Source: Pelobates cultripes (lineage: Eukaryota; Chordata; Amphibia; Anura; Pelobatidae). From it: a stretch of DNA of 64,000 nucleotides. Location of the stretch: the NCBI GenBank assembly GCA_933207985.1, contig OW240912.1, forward strand, positions 230,653,619 through 230,717,618. The letters run 5' to 3'. This document shows positions 11,746 through 23,760 of this stretch, one piece after another. The position numbers and the translations under genes were made by a program. Numbering within the stretch: the stretch's first letter is position 1; every line of letters begins with the position of its first letter. The notes beneath the pieces were generated by a model. That model had not been told where the DNA came from. It saw only the letters and a program-made list of their open reading frames with translations, and did not search any database.

Positions 11746-11825
11746 TTAACCCCTTAAGGACCAAACTTCTGGAATAAAAGGGAATCATGACATGTCACAC
11801 ATGTCATGTGTCCTTAAGGGGTTAA
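11746..11825. mobile_element. 72-bp TTAA-flanked MITE
   Basis: TTAA at 11746-11749 and 11822-11825 flank an element that starts 'ccccttaaggac' and ends 'gtccttaagggg'. The interior contains 'gacatgtcacacatgtc', so almost the whole element is a palindrome. TTAA duplication is the target preference of piggyBac-type transposases. No transposase is encoded. Confidence 0.8.
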
Positions 11826-12303
11826 TATAGTAAAAGCAAACCAGCTCTAATGGATTTCTTTTGTTTTTCACAAAATCCTGTATGCATCTCTTGCATTGCA
11901 TTACGCACAAACATACCCTGTAATTAAAGAGATATTCAACCTTTACAAACAGATCTGAAATTATCAGTCAGATTATTTTTTATTTGTTATATTATGCACA
12001 CAAAAAACATTTTAATAGAATGCACATTGAGGAAAATGGGCAATATGACGAAGCAAACCTGAGAACTAAGTAATCTCTAAAAGAATAAAGTATTGGTAAA
12101 ATTAAAGTGTGTATATATTGCTCTCTATGATACATAAAAAATATTCTTTTATTCATTACATAATTAGTTAAGTATGTCAAAAGGATGATAAATTATGCTG
12201 GATTTCTTTTAATGCGAACCTTCTGACATGTATAAAAAAAAATGATTTAAAAAGACAAATATCAATGCCAACTGTCTGTTGTAATAAAGAATGGCATGGA
12301 CAA
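11826..12303. other. AT-rich DNA, nothing recognised
   Basis: No repeat or gene recognised up to the Tc1 element. Confidence 0.5.
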
Positions 12304-12305
12304 TA

Positions 12306-13868
12306 CAGGGAGTGCAGAATTATTAGGCAAGTTGTATTTTTGAGGATTAATTTTATTATTGAACAACAACCATGTTCTCAATGAACCCAAAAAACTCATT
12401 AATATCAAAGCTGAATATTTTTGGAAGTAGTTTTTAGTTTGTTTTTAGTTATAGCTATGTTAGGGGGATATCTGTGTGTGCAGGTGACTATTACTGTGCA
12501 TAATTATTAGGCAACTTAACAAAAAACAAATATATACCCATTTCAATTATTTATTATTACCAGTGAAACCAATATAACATCTCAACATTCACAAATATAC
12601 ATTTCTGACATTCAAAAACAAAACAAAAACAAATCAGTGACCAATATAGCCACCTTTCTTTGCAAGGACACTCAAAAGCCTGCCATCCATGGATTCTGTC
12701 AGTGTTTTGACCTGTTCACCATCAACATTGCGTGCAGCAGCAACAACAGCCTCCCAGACACTGTTCAGAGAGGTGTACTGTTTTCCCTCCTTGTAAATCT
12801 CACATTTGATGATGGACCACAGGTTCTCAATGGGGTTCAGATCAGGTGAACAAGGAGGCCATGTCATTAGATTTTCTTCTTTTATACCCTTTCTTGCCAG
12901 CCACGCTGTGGAGTACTTGGACGCGTGTGATGGAGCATTGTCCTGCATGAAAATCATGTTTTTCTTGAAGGATGCAGACTTCTTCCTGTACCACTGCTTG
13001 AAGAAGGTGTCTTCCAGGAACTGGCAGTAGGACTGGGAGTTGAGCTTGACTCCATCCTCAACCCGAAAAGGCCCCACAAGCTCATCTTTGATGATACCAG
13101 CCCAAACCAGTACTCCACCTCCACCTTGCTGGCGTCTGAGTCGGACTGGAGCTCTCTGCCCTTTACCAATCCAGCCACGGGCCCATCCATCTGGCCCATC
13201 AAGACTCACTCTCATTTCATCAGTCCATAAAACCTTAGAAAAATCAGTCTTGAGATATTTCTTGGCCCAGTCTTGACGTTTCAGCTTGTGTGTCTTGTTC
13301 AGTGGTGGTCGTCTTTCAGCCTTTCTTACCTTGGCCATGTCTCTGAGTATTGCACACCTTGTGCTTTTGGGCACTCCAGTGATGTTGCAGCTCTGAAATA
13401 TGGCCAAACTGGTGGCAAGTGGCATCGTGGCAGCTGCACGCTTGACTTTTCTCAGTTCATGGGCAGTTATTTTGCGCCTTGGTTTTTCCACACGCTTCTT
13501 GCGACCCTGTTGACTATTTTGAATGAAACGCTTGATTGTTCGATGATCACGCTTCAGAAGCTTTGCAATTTTAAGAGTGCTGCATCCCTCTGCAAGATAT
13601 CTCACTATTTTTGACTTTTCTGAGCCTGTCAAGTCCTTCTTTTGACCCATTTTGCCAAAGGAAAGGAAGTTGCCTAATAATTATGCACACCTGATATAGG
13701 GTGTTGATGTCATTAGACCACACCCCTTCTCATTACAGAGATGCACATCACCTAATATGCTTAATTGGTAGTAGGCTTTCGAGCCTATACAGCTTGGAGT
13801 AAGACAACATGCATGAAGAGGATGATGTGGTCAAAATACTCATTTGCCTAATAATTCTGCACTCCCTG
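12306..13868 (-). mobile_element. Complete Tc1/mariner transposon, DD37E type
   Basis: 1,563-bp element flanked by TA (12304-12305 and 13869-13870). The ends are inverted: 'cagggagtgcagaatt' at 12306 and its complement ending at 13868. A second inner repeat, 'tgtgcataattattaggc' (about 12496) and its complement (about 13674-13692), lies ~190 bp inside each end. This is the IR/DR arrangement with two transposase sites per end. It contains one open transposase gene on the minus strand. Everything expected for mobility is visible by eye: ends, inner sites, TA duplication and open gene. Confidence 0.93.
12634..13650 (-). CDS. Tc1-like transposase, intact, DD37E
   Basis: 338-aa cut-and-paste transposase that would bind its own inverted repeats and insert at TA. 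Residues 1-110 hold two helix-turn-helix regions (for example 'STLKIAKLLKRDHRTIKRF' at 24-42) with a basic linker 'GRKKRVEKPRR' at 49-59. The catalytic region has D144 in 'LWTDE', D237 in 'MQDNAPSH' and E275 in '[11 protein letters not shown]'. A 'QQGGGG' glycine box is at 174-179. There are 37 residues between D237 and E275, so the triad is DD37E rather than the DD34E usual in Tc1. Length is normal and there are no stops. The start Met lies just inside the inner terminal repeat. It resembles a Tc1 lineage known to have moved horizontally among aquatic vertebrates; that link is inference. Confidence 0.95.
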   Translation of the reverse strand: MGQKKDLTGSEKSKIVRYLAEGCSTLKIAKLLKRDHRTIKRFIQNSQQGRKKRVEKPRRKITAHELRKVKRAAATMPLATSLAIFQSCNITGVPKSTRCAILRDMAKVRKAERRPPLNKTHKLKRQDWAKKYLKTDFSKVLWTDEMRVSLDGPDGWARGWIGKGQRAPVRLRRQQGGGGVLVWAGIIKDELVGPFRVEDGVKLNSQSYCQFLEDTFFKQWYRKKSASFKKNMIFMQDNAPSHASKYSTAWLARKGIKEENLMTWPPCSPDLNPIENLWSIIKCEIYKEGKQYTSLNSVWEAVVAAARNVDGEQVKTLTESMDGRLLSVLAKKGGYIGH

Positions 13869-14066
13869 TATAGTTAAAATACCACAATAAAATTAATAAA
13901 AAATGACATACTATGTACCAAAGTGTTGGGGTATATATAACGCCCCTCAAGTCTTACTGCTTAGTAAGAGATAACTCCAAAACAGCAGAAAATTGAGAAG
14001 TAACAATACAGGGGCATGGTCAACATACACCAAAACTCTTCTAACTCCTTAAGGATAAAGGCAATT

Positions 14067-14405
14067 GTACTAATCAAAACAAAACCTGGAATTTGCACAA
14101 TACCTCTGTTCAATCATAATTTACCTCTTTCATATTAAGTACACCTCCAAGCAGTGGCGCACTAAAGGGTGGGGGGGAGGGAAGGGTACTAATTAAAACA
14201 AAACCTGGAATTTGCGCAATACCTCTGTTCAATCATAATTTACCTCTTTCATATTAAGTACACCTCCAAGCAGTGGCGTACTAAGAGGGGGGGAGGGGGG
14301 AAAGGGTACTAATCAAAACAAAACCTGGAATTTGCGCAATACCTCTGTTCAATCATAATTTACCTCTTTCATATTAAGTACACCTCCAAGCAGTGGCGTA
14401 CTAAC
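14067..14405. repeat. Three tandem copies of a ~119-bp unit
   Basis: Units start at 14067, 14186 and 14306 with 'gtactaat'. Each contains 'aaaacctggaatttgc' and ends near 'gcagtggcgtactaa'. Copies 1 and 2 are followed by a G-rich run that varies in length; the third runs directly into the L2 fragment. Confidence 0.85.
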
Positions 14406-15052
14406 TTGTGACATTGCAGTCCATAATGAATGCAGCGGCGAGGCTCATCTTTCAATCTTCCCGCACCTCCCACGCCTCACCCTTCTGTCAGTCCCTACAT
14501 TGGCCTCCTGTAAGATGTAGGGCTCAATTTAAAATTCTGGTTCTTGCTTTCAAATCTCTACATAATGCTGCTCACACCTATTTATCCTCTCTAATACAAA
14601 AGTATGTCCCGTCTAGGCCCTTACGCTCTGTTGAAGTCTTACGTCTATCTTCTGTCCATATTCCCACCTCTGATGCTCGCCTTCAAGACTTCTCGAAGGC
14701 TGCACCATTTCTGTGGAACTCACTTCCCTCCTCCGTTAGATGCCCACCCAGTCTCCACTCCTTCAAAAAATCATTATAAACCCACTTCTTCATAAAAGCG
14801 TATCAATTAATCTGTTAATAGCTTCTGACTGATTCCTCTCTTGCAACTGTCATTAGTCTAATACTATTCTTACCTTTTGTGTCACTTTACCCCACTCCCT
14901 CTAACATGTAAGCTCATTAAGCAGGGCCCACAACCCCTCTATCCTGTGTGTCCAACTTGTCTGATTACAACTACGTTTGTTCGTCCACCCACTGTAAAGC
15001 GCTGCGGAATTTGTTGGCACTATATAAATAATAACATAATAATAATTATATA
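14404..15052 (+). mobile_element. 5'-truncated L2-type LINE
   Basis: Carries the last ~120 codons of the reverse transcriptase ORF, then a 3' UTR that ends with 'gtaaagcgctgcgg', 'tggcactatataaata' and short AATAA-type repeats. 5' truncation is the normal outcome of target-primed reverse transcription. Confidence 0.85.
14408..14779 (+). pseudogene. L2 ORF2 C-terminal fragment
   Basis: About 123 residues: 'MNAAARLIFQSSRTSH', then 'LHWPPVRCRAQFKILVL' and 'AAPFLWNSLPSSVR'. These match the conserved C-terminal region of L2/CR1-group LINE proteins downstream of the RT domain. The RT catalytic core is absent, so the fragment is non-functional. The reading frame has stayed open over this stretch. 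Confidence 0.85.
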
Positions 15053-15179
15053 TCATTTTCATCAGGAGAAACAGGGTTTTCACATTTTCACATCAATCAT
15101 TCATATAAGAACCATAATTTAATATGAAAAATATATATAAAAACATTAGAGAAACATTTAGAGAAATAAAGGTTCTGCA

Positions 15180-15318
15180 TGACATTTTAACTGTGAATGT
15201 CATAATACTGTTAGCCTTTACTGTAATAAAATACACATATTTGTGTTCAATGATGTCTCACAAGTACCCCCATGTACAGGTTTTATGGGGTTTTAGAAAG
15301 TTACAGGGTTAAATATAG
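15180..15318 (-). repeat. Inverted copy of the 4430-4570 repeat
   Basis: Shares 'gacattttaactgtgaatg', 'taaaatacacatatttg' and 'acccccatgtacagg' with the reverse complement of 4430-4570. A fragment of the foldback family at 3655-4570. Confidence 0.75.
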
Positions 15319-15397
15319 AGCTTTCTCCATTTACAGTTTTCACACATACACTTTCATATTTGATTGATTTGCCATTAACTTTTGATTCAAATATATA

Positions 15398-15532
<135 letters not shown>

Positions 15533-15534
15533 AA

Positions 15535-16261
15535 TACTAACTGTATTTGATATAAATATAAAAATACAGCTAGGATGGATTTATATATAAAGATAAATAT
15601 ATACAAAGATATTGTGTGCTTAACTAATATATTCTTTCACTATAGCCAGCAGCAGGGGACTGCCTGACATCCCAGGCGGTCCCCTGCAGTCATACCTATT
15701 AGCTATGGGTAGCTTTTATCTGATTCAGCAGAGGGGGACTGTCTGGGCTGTCAAGCAGTCCACAAGATGCAACTTTTAAGTTAGTCCGCTGGTACTTGCA
15801 TAAGTATACTGTCTATTTTATTTGTGTGGGGATTGGGTACACACAGGTGTGCAGCAGCTTGTTTATAACTTGTTTTAACCCTAAGTACTAGGGATATTGT
15901 TATCTTTGGGTGGTGAGGAATTTTTTGCACATTTTTTGTTTTCTCCCCCACATTTTTTATTTTCTTTGCTTATTCTCGTTAGCGCTTTTATATTATTGAT
16001 ACGAATCCTCTGTGACAGTTGTAGGACAACATATATCCTGTACTATGCGTGTCTACTTCAGTTGACTTATTTAGATATGTTTGCCTAGTCTGATTTATTA
16101 TTTACAAAACTTGTGCACTTATTCTGATTGCCATGCCACAGTTATACTTTGTCTGTTCTTGCAAGGTTTGTAATCGCTGTCGTGGCATCACAAATCTGCT
16201 CATATAAGTATGACCTATTGTATTTATTTTAGAAGCTCTTAATACCTGCTCTAATAATTCA
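15535..16261. other. Anonymous sequence with one GC-rich hairpin
   Basis: A stem-loop at 15652-15687 pairs 'gcaggggactgcctg' with 'caggcggtcccctgc'. A related 'gagggggactgtctggg' lies at about 15730. No gene recognised. Confidence 0.5.
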
Positions 16262-16572
16262 AGTTTATTCACACACAGGAAACCCCTGCAGGCTTTACCA
16301 GGCTACTAACAGAGCAGGAAATAAGACATTTCAAATAAAACACACTACAATAAAGGAAGCTAAAAACTGTCAGCACCTTTTCAGTAGGTGTATAGGGAGG
16401 CTATGTGATTAAATTCCTAGCTAAACATGGCTAGGGCCACATAAGCAAAGTGATGTAAGCCCTAAATAGTAGAAGGTTGAGCAGTGAGACTGGAAGTGCA
16501 TTTTTATACACACCAAAAGCACTTAATTGAGCTAAAGTTGTTTTGGTGCTTAGAGTGTACCCTAAACCTTAA
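16262..16572 (-). repeat. MITE-like repeat, family B, inverted copy
   Basis: On the minus strand it begins near a TTAA and reads 'ggtacactctaagcacc', 'aaaacaactttagctc' and 'gcttttggtgtgta'. Its left part ('aacagagcaggaaataag') matches 43140-43165 in the copy at 42555-43215. Confidence 0.7.
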
Positions 16573-17655
16573 ATGCTAATTCTTTTTTATAAGTTACCCA
16601 TTGTACATAACATTATATATACACACATACTTTGTTGTATCAACATTTATATAAGAGGACAGCATTTAATATCAGTAATTCTACAGACATTGTGCAAGTT
16701 TACTTTAATCTTAGTTTAGAAAGTAACTCACCTACGTCCAGTTCAAAGGTCATCAACATAAACTGCCTAAACTCCAAACAGGCTGGTCTTGGTCTTGTGC
16801 AGGCCACGCAAGTATTAATTTTACCTCACTCTAGTAAAATAAAATAAAATAAAAAAACAGCCGCCTCCTTCGAAGCTCATGGGGCACTGCCGCGTCTGGT
16901 CCAGATGTGGCTTTTCCTGTTGCTGTTTGTGTGTTTATTACAACAAATAGTAAATTTGTTCAATGAACCCACATTGGGCTGGGGTATTAATGACATTCAA
17001 CATGTATTTGCCCCATGTTCTGCCTTTCACTAATTTGGGTGGCATTCGCAGTACAGACGGGATTCTGCCCTCATTCGGATATGGCGATTTTCACTACTAA
17101 AGCAAATTTGGCCTATTTTAATTATACATAACACCATAGTGATACCCCAATTAGGTTCATGCATTCTTCTTACTGTATTTGCCACTCATTGGGCCATATC
17201 AATTCTATCATATGCAATACATTTAGTCACCTAAAACTAAACAGTGAAAACAATATGTATTTTTACCAAAAGAGTGGTAACTGCATACATGTAGAGAATA
17301 AAAAAAAAAAAGGCGAAAGGTGAAATTATTATGTCCCCATGAGAGATGCACAACATCACACATATGTGTTTATATTGGACCCTCACTTGGCCTTCCACAA
17401 CACATGCTTCATATGGACTTAATGGGCAACCTACTACTATCAGTGCCATGTTACTCAAGTGTCTCCTCATTATCATCTCTAATTAACAGTCCTACCAGTA
17501 CAGGCCTCTCACAGGTTAAGTTGGTTATATACACGTTATGATATGGAGCAGGTCTGCCATATTGCATCACTATGTATAAATTGCAACTGCTCAACAGCTC
17601 AACAACCATTAACCAACCCAATTCATGCAAGCGCTAATTCTCATATGCTGTGTTT
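16573..17655. other. Anonymous sequence
   Basis: No supported gene. A short GC-rich patch at about 16857-16920 contrasts with its AT-rich surroundings but matches nothing I recognise. Confidence 0.45.
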
Positions 17656-17656
17656 C

Positions 17657-17884
17657 TTTATGCTGTGTTTTCTGGATTCATTCCTTTATTCCGTTTCTGG
17701 AATTTCCAGTCTCCTGGATTCCTTTAAATGTTAGTTTTTTTGTTGCCACACCCGTTCCTTTGCCATTTAATCCTTTTTTTGTTTCAGTCTGGTCCTGCAA
17801 GCATTGGTCTCATTACCTCTGCTCCTTTCTTTGCAGGTAAGTACTGTGTGTGTTTTATTGTTTATTTAGTCATGCATATCTAGG
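17657..17884. repeat. ~228-bp duplicated block, copy 1
   Basis: Direct copy of 18328-18553 at about 670 bases offset, roughly 85-90% similar by eye. Contains 'ctcctggattcctttaaatg', 'gccacacccgttcctttgcc' and 'ttgcaggtaagtactg'. Confidence 0.8.
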
Positions 17885-18327
17885 CAGTTAGGACTTATTT
17901 TTGTCTTGGAGGAGGTCGATCTGCTAAGCGGTACAGTGATCTCTTCAGATGTTCTATTGTGATGCTTGGTTCCTGGTTTCGTGTTCTGGTTACTGTTTTG
18001 TGGCAGTGCTCATATTCTGGAGTGGATCCTTATTCCTGGCTGGTGGTCCCTTTGCAGGAGACCTTTTCAAAGGAATTTAAGTGGTTTGAGATGGCATTGT
18101 AAGCCACAAACTACTTTCCTGCTGAAGACAGGGAATCTTGCCTCCGATAAGTCAAGAGGACTCAGTTGCAGGTTCCTTGCTCCTTTTCTGGTCTCTTCCT
18201 GAGAGCTGCTAGTCGCTCCTTAAGAGGGGAGCTATGTCACATCCTGTTCTTGGCTTCTGGTATCCAGCACTCTATTTTTACAATTCTTGTTTAGTTTTTC
18301 TGGTTTTCTATTCTATGTCTAGTTTTC

Positions 18328-18553
18328 TTTATGCTGGGTTTTCTGGGTTCATTCCTTTATTCCCTTCCTGGAATTCCAAGTCTCCTGGATTCCTTTAAAT
18401 GTTTGTTTTTTGATGCCACACCCGTTCCTTTGCCAATAATAATTTTGTTTCAGTCTGTTCCTGCTGGCAGTGGTTTCATTTCTCTGCACATTTCCTTGCA
18501 GGTAAGTACTGTGTGTTTTATTGTTGTTTATTTAGTCATGCATATCTAGTACT
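18328..18553. repeat. ~226-bp duplicated block, copy 2
   Basis: Second copy of the block at 17657-17884. Both retain a pyrimidine tract followed by CAG and GTAAGT. Confidence 0.8.
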
Positions 18554-20189
18554 TAGTTATGTCTCCTCTTGTTTTGCCTTGCATCTCTTGTCTTGTTTTA
18601 TTTTGTCTTATATTTCCAGTTCATGTACAGTCCTGTCCTGCCCTGTTCATGTTTTCCTCATGTCTTGTGTACATGTTCTGGGTTCTGCTTTCTATCCTGC
18701 TCCGGCTCTGGGTTCTTCTAGTCTTGTCTTGTTTTCTTGTTTGGTGCCCGTTCTAGTCTTGCCTTGTTTCTAGTACTGGATACATTTCTGCTGCAAAGCC
18801 TCACCATTCCAGATCCTGGGAGGTCTGCATATTATCTTCTAGCTCTTGGGATCCACAGAAGCTGCATCAGGGCCCTGGTATGTGGCAGCACAAACGCTGG
18901 TGCTCAACACCAGGGGGCGTGTGGTTACCCTGCACCAGGCCCTGATAGTCTATTTCCACGCTGAGACTCCGATCATCATCATCAGGCACTCAGAGGTCCC
19001 GGTCTCTGCACCGCCACCCGAGACAACTAGGCCTTCACTTACATATACTTCATACAGTCCCAGATGGGCTTACGGCTACAACCTAATTTTGGCCTTCCTG
19101 TCACTCGGGGATTATAAATTGCCCTATTATACTGCAATTAAGCACACCACTCAGTATAAAAATAAATAAATAAAACCAGATCGAATACCAGAGCATCACT
19201 ACTGTCCATACGCAATTCACAGTCTAATTCTAAAACTTTGGTAAAATTAGCCTACATTTGTTCATGCCGTAATCATTACTTTACATACACCCTATTATAC
19301 ACCCAGCAGCTCGAGACTTACACTTGGTAATATTGGCCTTCTGCTGCAATACCTCTACATTCGGCTCTCACTAGGCCTTCACTCCATACATTATATATGG
19401 CCCTCTGTGGGTAATCTACTACGACACAATCTCTGCCACACATTTGGGCACTTTACATATAACATTTCAGGCTTTACAAGGGTCAACTACAACCCTTCAT
19501 ACTACGGTTGATTAGTCCTCTCAGCCTTGTTATGCACATGCAATTCCTTCCTTTATGACCCACTGCACTCCTGAGATCCAAGAACCTCTCATTACACATT
19601 TAACCATATTCAGGCCTCCTCGGTCTGTCACGGTTTTACCTAAGCCTTGTATTATCCTAAACTCCTGTTACAGGCACTTACTAGATCTTACATATTTTGT
19701 TTTCTGCTTGTAAACTAGCTTGTTCTGATCATTCTCATACATACTTCTGGTCCTTCTTGTGGAAGGATGCACAGTGGGAACTCTTAATTAGACACAGCAC
19801 TTCTAGGTATCTCTTTCATTTCCATATTGACAATCAAGTTATATTATTATCTAGGTTTTTACTATCACTACTTATCATCCTGTTAACGTTTTAATCCTTA
19901 ACCACAACACAGATACTTTATACCCTTACCTTAATAAGCACTTACCATACTGCACATATTTCCATTAACGTTCCCATTGTGTCTTTAGGTTTCTCTCTAT
20001 GGTATTCCTTTCTCAAGCTCAACCACACTAGTTGGGCAAGATACGTATGTTCCATACTTTCTATCAAATCATTATGTTTCTATTCCCCTACATTCCTTAG
20101 GAATACATCAACATGCTGTTAAGAGTATTGGTGTGGGCCATATTATTGTATATTTGTAACTCAGTCATGTAAGCCCTACAACCATCCTC
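18554..20189. other. Pyrimidine-biased anonymous region, left part
   Basis: The plus strand is rich in C and T with recurring words such as 'aggccttcact' (about 19029 and 19374). No ORF has a recognisable domain. With 21754-23760 it forms one ~3.6-kb block interrupted by the hAT-like element. It may be the non-coding part of an old large retroelement, but no ends were found. Confidence 0.4.
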
Positions 20190-20197
20190 ATGCGGTC

Positions 20198-21745
20198 CAG
20201 GGCCGCCATCATATATTTTGGGGCCCCTGACAAAGCACAAGGTCTGCCTCCCCCTACCTCCCCCATCAGCCCACCCACTCCCTACCTAGTCCACTGACAA
20301 TGATGCAGGACTGAATGTGGTGTGTATAGTGGAAGTGAATTAGAATGTGTGTAATGGATGTAGTGTTTGTGTGTATTACATACTGTTTGTGCAGTGAATG
20401 CAGAATGTGTGTTTGTGTAGCAGATGCGGTGTGTATAGTGAACGCAGAGTGTGTTTGTGTAGTGGATGTAGTGTTTGTGTGTACTAGATGAAATGTGTTT
20501 AGTGGATGCAGTGTCTGTAGTGGATGTAGTGTGTGTATTAGACGCAGTGTCTGTGTACAGTGAATGCAGAGTGTTTCAATTTGTGGTGGATGTAGTGTGT
20601 GTACTGTGAATACAGGATGCTGTGTGTACAGTTAATGCAGAGTGTATGTTAGTGTAGTGAATGTAGAGTGTGTGTCAGTATAGTAAATGCATAGTTTAGT
20701 GAATGCAGAGTGTGTGTTAATGTGTAATGAATGCAGAGTGTGTGTTAGTGTGTAGTGAATGCAGAGTGTATCATTGTAATGAATGTAGTGTGTGTTAGTG
20801 CAGTGAATGCAGAGTGTGTGTAAATGTGTAGTGAATGCAGAGAATGTGTTAGTGTGTAGCAGATGCAGAGTGTGTATTAGTGTAGTGAATGCAGAGTGTG
20901 TTAATGTGTAGTGAATGCAGAGAGTGTGTTACTGTGTTAGTGTGTAGTAAATGCAGAGTGTGTTTTAGTGTAGTGAATGCAGAGTGTTAATGTTTAGTGA
21001 ATGCAGAGAGTGTGTTAATATGTAGCGGATGCAGAGTGTGTGTCAGAGTAATGGATGCAGCGAGTGTGTTAGTGTGTAGTGTATGCAGTGTGTGTGTATG
21101 TGTGTGTGTTGTGTTAGTGTATGCAGTGTGTTTATGTTGTGTTAGTGTATGCAGAGTTTGTGGTGTATTAGTGTATGCAGTGTGTGTGTTGTGTTAGTGT
21201 ATGCAGAGTGTGTGCTGTTTTGGTGTATGCAGCGTGTGTTGTATTAGTGTATGCAGTGTGTGTTGTGTTAGTGTATGCAGTGTGTGTGTGTGTTGTGTTA
21301 GTGTATGCAGTGTGTGTAAATGTGCAATCTGGGGGGGGGGAGTATGGGGCATTTTCACAGTAATTTTATGTTAAATTAATTAAATGTTTCTCCCCCCTTC
21401 CTGCTACTTACCTGTGTCCAGGGAGGGGGGGAGATTCCAATCCCTGGTGGTCCGGTGGCATGGGGGGCACCCGGCTCCCTGTTACCGCAGAGGGGGCCCC
21501 GCACACTGCGTCTCGCGAGAGTTACTGGAAGAGAGGAGAAGAGAAGAGTAGACGCACTGTGCTGGGCCCCCTCTGTGGTAACAGGGAGCCGGGGGCCTGT
21601 GGCTGCACACATAGATAGCGATATTCGCTATCTATGTGTGCAGAGAGGGAAAGTGGGGCCCGGGACTGCCAGAGCAGTCCGGGCCCCCCAGGACCGCCGG
21701 GCCCGTGACAACCATCATGGTTGTCACCCCCTGATGGCGGCCCTG
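20198..21745. mobile_element. Non-autonomous hAT-like element, 1.55 kb
   Basis: Starts 'cagggccgccatca' and ends with the exact complement 'tgatggcggccctg', a 14-bp inverted repeat. Flanking 8-mers 'atgcggtc' (20190-20197) and 'atagggtc' (21746-21753) match at 6 of 8 positions, an aged 8-bp target duplication. CAGGG ends plus 8-bp duplication indicate the hAT superfamily. The interior holds a TG-rich minisatellite and GC-rich hairpins; no transposase. Confidence 0.82.
20320..21325. repeat. TG-rich minisatellite inside the hAT-like element
   Basis: About 1 kb of degenerate repeats, roughly 28-35 bases, around 'tgtagtgaatgcagagtg'. It grades into a shorter 'gtgttagtgtatgcagtg' unit after 21080. 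ORFs here are repeat artefacts. Confidence 0.85.
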
Positions 21746-21753
21746 ATAGGGTC

Positions 21754-23760
21754 TCACATGTCACGGTCACTCCTTTGAATCTCTTACTTGTCCCTGCCAC
21801 ATCATTCAGTGAATCTCTTACTTGTCTCTGCCAATTCATTGCTAGAGCCTCTGAGAGTCACTTGACACTTAGTAGGGCCTCACCTTTCCCTCATATAGCT
21901 TATGTTTTGCCATTCAACACTATACTATCACCTATATGACTGTCACACTTACTCTACATATAGATGTTGCACAACTCAGAACTAATAAGATATTTTTGAA
22001 TCCAGGCTCCCCAGCCAAACCCTCAACATCACCTAGTCCATGCACTCCAGCCATAACCCAGGTTACCCTAGCCCCAGTTCCTGGTGATCGTGTACCATTC
22101 CACTTTTACCGCTGAGCTCTGACATGAAGGCGTGCCATTCCCTTCTTTTGCTTGGAAAACTGTGCTGTATAGACTCAGGTTTCTAGATCTGGACTCCCCT
22201 ACCTTGTGTCGGCACCCAAGCTGGAAACACAAACAGTATGACAGGGATGTAGGTCATGATGGCTCTTTTCATCCTTCTGAACAATTGTTGACACAAGTAA
22301 CATTTAGAATTTCCTGACTTTGGACGTCTTACCATCCCATGTGGTAACCTACATCATGCTCCTTACTTCCATCCCACCAGTTGCTATCCAGCACATGTTT
22401 CCTTGTCTATTGTTATTACCTGTACAGTAAGTTCTCTTATACTCGACTTGTCAGTAATTTAAAGCTAGGGAACACAGATGGTACAATCCGTTTGTTCTAT
22501 ATTCGTTCTCACCTTTTGTGATTAAGAGCCATCTACCTCAATACTCACACTTCCCCTCCTCTAGTTGAGTTTCTTATTACAGGTGTTTCAGTAGGCTTCC
22601 GCACAAGCGTCATTTCACTTCTATCACGTATTAGGGTTTGTACTAACCTCCAATCTCCTAGTTAAGACTCATTCAACTTAATTACTATTAGTGGCAGAAT
22701 CAAGTATTAGTTTATTACTGAGGCCCTTTTGACAGCCCCTTTATTTGCGGATGTACCTACCATATTTGCCTAATCAATGAGAATCCTAATAATATCTGCT
22801 CGATTTTATTATTGGCTCCTCATTCTTTACAGTTCCCAGCATTAGGCCATGGTAACTTAAGGGCCACAGAAGCAACCTGACTAGGAAAATGCCACATTCC
22901 TCATCTTCAAGTTGCTCCCACTGCATCAGTCATAGTGGCATTTGCACAATATTTAGTGAACTGAGCATTCTACATTGCCACCCGTCTTACGTTTGGAGCG
23001 AAGAGATGCCCAAACAATTCAATATAGTTGCATAATCTATCAGTAGGCACCTTTTGTACTTCAGTACTGTCCCTCAGTAATACATTATCTTCATGAGTGT
23101 AACAATTATGGAACCGAATGCCATAACCTGAAGCAGATGTGTCTTTAGTATCTGGTACATCCTTTGGAACTCCGCTGTCTCGATCAACCTTTGTCCCCTA
23201 CACCAATTTTGATTTCTGGAAATACATTAGACTTGATTGCATTGCAGTTCAGCCTCCCCACAAGCTAACTACAGCATTTCAGGGAAAGGGGAAATCCTTT
23301 CTAGGCAACAATGCTTGTTTCCAATATAGAACTACAGTCTCTCTTTGGTCTGCTAAACTTTTTCATTACACCTTACACCTTCACCTTACACAAGGGATCT
23401 CATTCATTTCCCATCCACTCAACTTGCTCCCAGATTCACTTGTCGACAATAGAGCTGTTACATTTGACACATGACGATAAACTTTCTATCCCACCAGAAC
23501 AGGGAAACCATGTTCACTCCACCATTGTCCCTCATTTCTGGACTAATACAGCTGCCCACACTGGATTGCAGCCAATTTCATAGTTAACTGGGTCCATGAC
23601 ACATTTCCCATAGTGACACGGAACCTACTCTCATAGTAAATCAGCAGCATGGGAATTATTACCGGTCAGTCCACCTCACTAACAATAACAAGGTTCATTA
23701 GGAAGAGATCTGGCTTGCAGCATCACAGAAACTCCACTTTGTTCACATACCCATACCAGG
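21754..23760. other. Pyrimidine-biased anonymous region, right part
   Basis: Continues the C+T-rich block. A short direct repeat, 'gaatctcttacttgt', occurs at about 21777 and 21810. No gene recognised. Confidence 0.4.

Noticed and set aside
12954..13614. ORFs antisense or out of frame to the Tc1 transposase
   Set aside because: Shadow frames of the intact 338-aa transposase.
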